Below are positions 8,228 through 9,090 of a stretch of DNA of 9,090 nt, one piece after another; positions within the stretch are counted from its first letter, which is position 1; the number at the start of each line of letters is the position of its first letter. The notes beneath the pieces are model-generated. The model saw nothing but the letters and a program-made list of their open reading frames with translations, was not told where the DNA came from and did not search any database. The stretch comes from Pseudonocardia sp. (GTDB lineage Bacteria; Actinomycetota; Actinomycetes; Mycobacteriales; Pseudonocardiaceae): assembly GCA_030453005.1 (NCBI GenBank), contig JAKDLE010000070.1, positions 1-9,090 of the forward strand, read 5' to 3'. A program made the position numbers and the translations under genes.

Positions 8228-8348
8228 GACCCTCTCCTCGTCGAGCCCGTCTGACGTTCAGCAGGTCGGGCCGCTCCCGGTCGGATACCCGCCGACGGCC
8301 CGGCCGAGTCCGACGCCACCGGGTCGTGACGCAATCGCAATCGGGTGA
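8228..8348. other. Gap between permease and membrane protein genes
   Basis: 121 bases holding the RBS of the downstream gene. I see no convincing terminator for the permease. A GGGTAT on the minus strand (8290-8285) resembles an alternative-sigma -10, but no matching -35 is seen. A short direct repeat GCAATC-GCAATC lies at about 8331-8342. Confidence 0.4.
8234..8238 (-). promoter_or_regulatory. Ribosome binding site of the four-helix membrane protein
   Basis: AGGAG on the minus strand, within the purine run GAGGAGAGGG, lies 6 bases before the ATG at 8227. It is the clearest Shine-Dalgarno in the window. Confidence 0.75.
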
Positions 8349-9090
8349 TCAGCTGGTGATGTCCTTGCGGTGGAAGCGCCAGACCGCCGCCGAGCCCAGG
8401 ACCAGGGCGTAGGTCAGCGACGAGAAGACACCCCTCGTCATGTCGCCCCAGTCGATGTCGGTGGCGAGCAGGTCGGCCCACGCCGTGCCGTAGTGGGTCG
8501 GCAGGTAGTCGCGCAGGCCCTCCAGCGCGGTGATCTGGTTCAGGATCTGGCTGACGATCATCGCCGACACCGCTCCGCCGACCGCGCCCAGCGGCGCGTC
8601 GGTGGACACCGACAGCAGCATCGCCAGCGCCGCGACCCAGCTCAGGTACACCGCGACGTAGAGCGCTCCGAGCAGGACGCGGCCCGCGCCCACCAGGAAG
8701 GGCAGCGATTCACCGGTGGGGCTGACGAGGTCGCCCGCGCCGTAGGCCAGCGCGCCGACGAGCAGCGCCACCACCGGCAGCGCGATGATCGCGGCCGTCG
8801 ACAGCAGTGCCGCCACGACCGCCTTCTGCCGCAGTAGACGGGCGCGGGGGACGGGCGCGGCGAGCAGGTAGCGCAGGCTCGACCAGGACGCCTCGGACGC
8901 CACCGTGTCGCCGAAGAACAGGGCCACGACCACGACCAGCAGGAACGAGGCCGAGGCGAACAGCGCGAACACCGCGAAGTTGGTGCCGCTGCCCTGCGCG
9001 AGGTCGACGAGGCTCAGGGACCCGGTCGGCGGTCCGTCCTCGGCGAGGGAGAAGGCGAACCAGAGGATGACCGGGAGCAGCGCCACCAGC
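8349..9090 (-). CDS. ABC-2 type transporter permease (5' end outside the window)
   Basis: 246 visible residues ending at TGA 8349-8351; the frame remains open through the right edge, so the true start is beyond it. The GTG at 9086 falls inside the first hydrophobic helix (LVALLPVILWFAF) and is not a credible start. Roughly six hydrophobic segments are seen. After the second comes GDTVASEASWSSLRYLLAAPVPRARLLRQK, the cytoplasmic pattern of ABC-2 permeases (acidic residue, then LRYLL-x-x-PV-x-R and a basic residue). Large Ala/Gly/Val-rich helices follow, and the protein ends in WRFHRKDITS. Such permeases pair with a separate ATPase, usually encoded just upstream, which here would lie to the right of the window. 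The substrate is unknown; drug, lipid or antibiotic export and bacteriocin immunity are all possible. Confidence 0.85.
   Translation of the reverse strand, partial: LVALLPVILWFAFSLAEDGPPTGSLSLVDLAQGSGTNFAVFALFASASFLLVVVVALFFGDTVASEASWSSLRYLLAAPVPRARLLRQKAVVAALLSTAAIIALPVVALLVGALAYGAGDLVSPTGESLPFLVGAGRVLLGALYVAVYLSWVAALAMLLSVSTDAPLGAVGGAVSAMIVSQILNQITALEGLRDYLPTHYGTAWADLLATDIDWGDMTRGVFSSLTYALVLGSAAVWRFHRKDITS

Noticed and set aside
8285..8290. Stress-sigma -10 (GGGTAT, minus strand) for the four-helix membrane protein
   Set aside because: No GTTT-like -35 at 15-18 bases upstream, so it is probably chance.

Overview
The window is very GC-rich with strongly GC-biased third codon positions. It carries leaderless-type promoters and actinobacterial families (a uvrB preceded by a PafBC-type DNA-damage promoter, DUF402, a GT87 mannosyltransferase-like protein, DUF2254). 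This points to an actinomycete. The UvrB N-terminus and general style fit Pseudonocardiaceae best, but that placement is inference.

Layout. Bases 1-225 hold the disordered Thr/Pro/Asp-rich C-terminus of an unidentified plus-strand protein. A non-coding convergent gap follows (226-476) with a 20-bp tandem repeat. A DUF402 gene (477-986, minus) and uvrB (1037-3247, plus) diverge from a 50-bp region. That region contains an essentially perfect RecA-independent (RecA-NDp/PafBC) promoter reading into a leaderless uvrB. After a hairpin and a gap with 15-bp tandem repeats comes an exported copper-radical oxidase of the galactose/glyoxal oxidase family (3508-5085). A GT87 polytopic membrane glycosyltransferase (5134-6381) follows. 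A very long perfect hairpin (6408-6469) separates the plus-strand block from a minus-strand block.

Minus-strand block, in order of transcription. It starts with an ABC-2-type permease whose 5' end is beyond the right edge (8349-9090). Next is a four-helix membrane protein of unknown function (7502-8227). Last is a DUF2254 membrane protein gene (6558-7438) that looks broken twice: a one-base frameshift after its third membrane helix, and an in-frame loss of the conserved central soluble domain.

Functionally this is mostly a chromosomal housekeeping or envelope neighbourhood rather than a defence or mobile island: DNA repair, an exported oxidase, envelope glycan assembly and membrane proteins. 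I see no tRNA, rRNA, CRISPR, integrase or transposase. The points most worth following are the PafBC promoter of uvrB, the Met/His-rich insertion next to the copper-radical Cys of the oxidase, the decayed DUF2254 gene, the 19-bp perfect hairpin, and two short intergenic tandem repeats that may belong to dispersed families.
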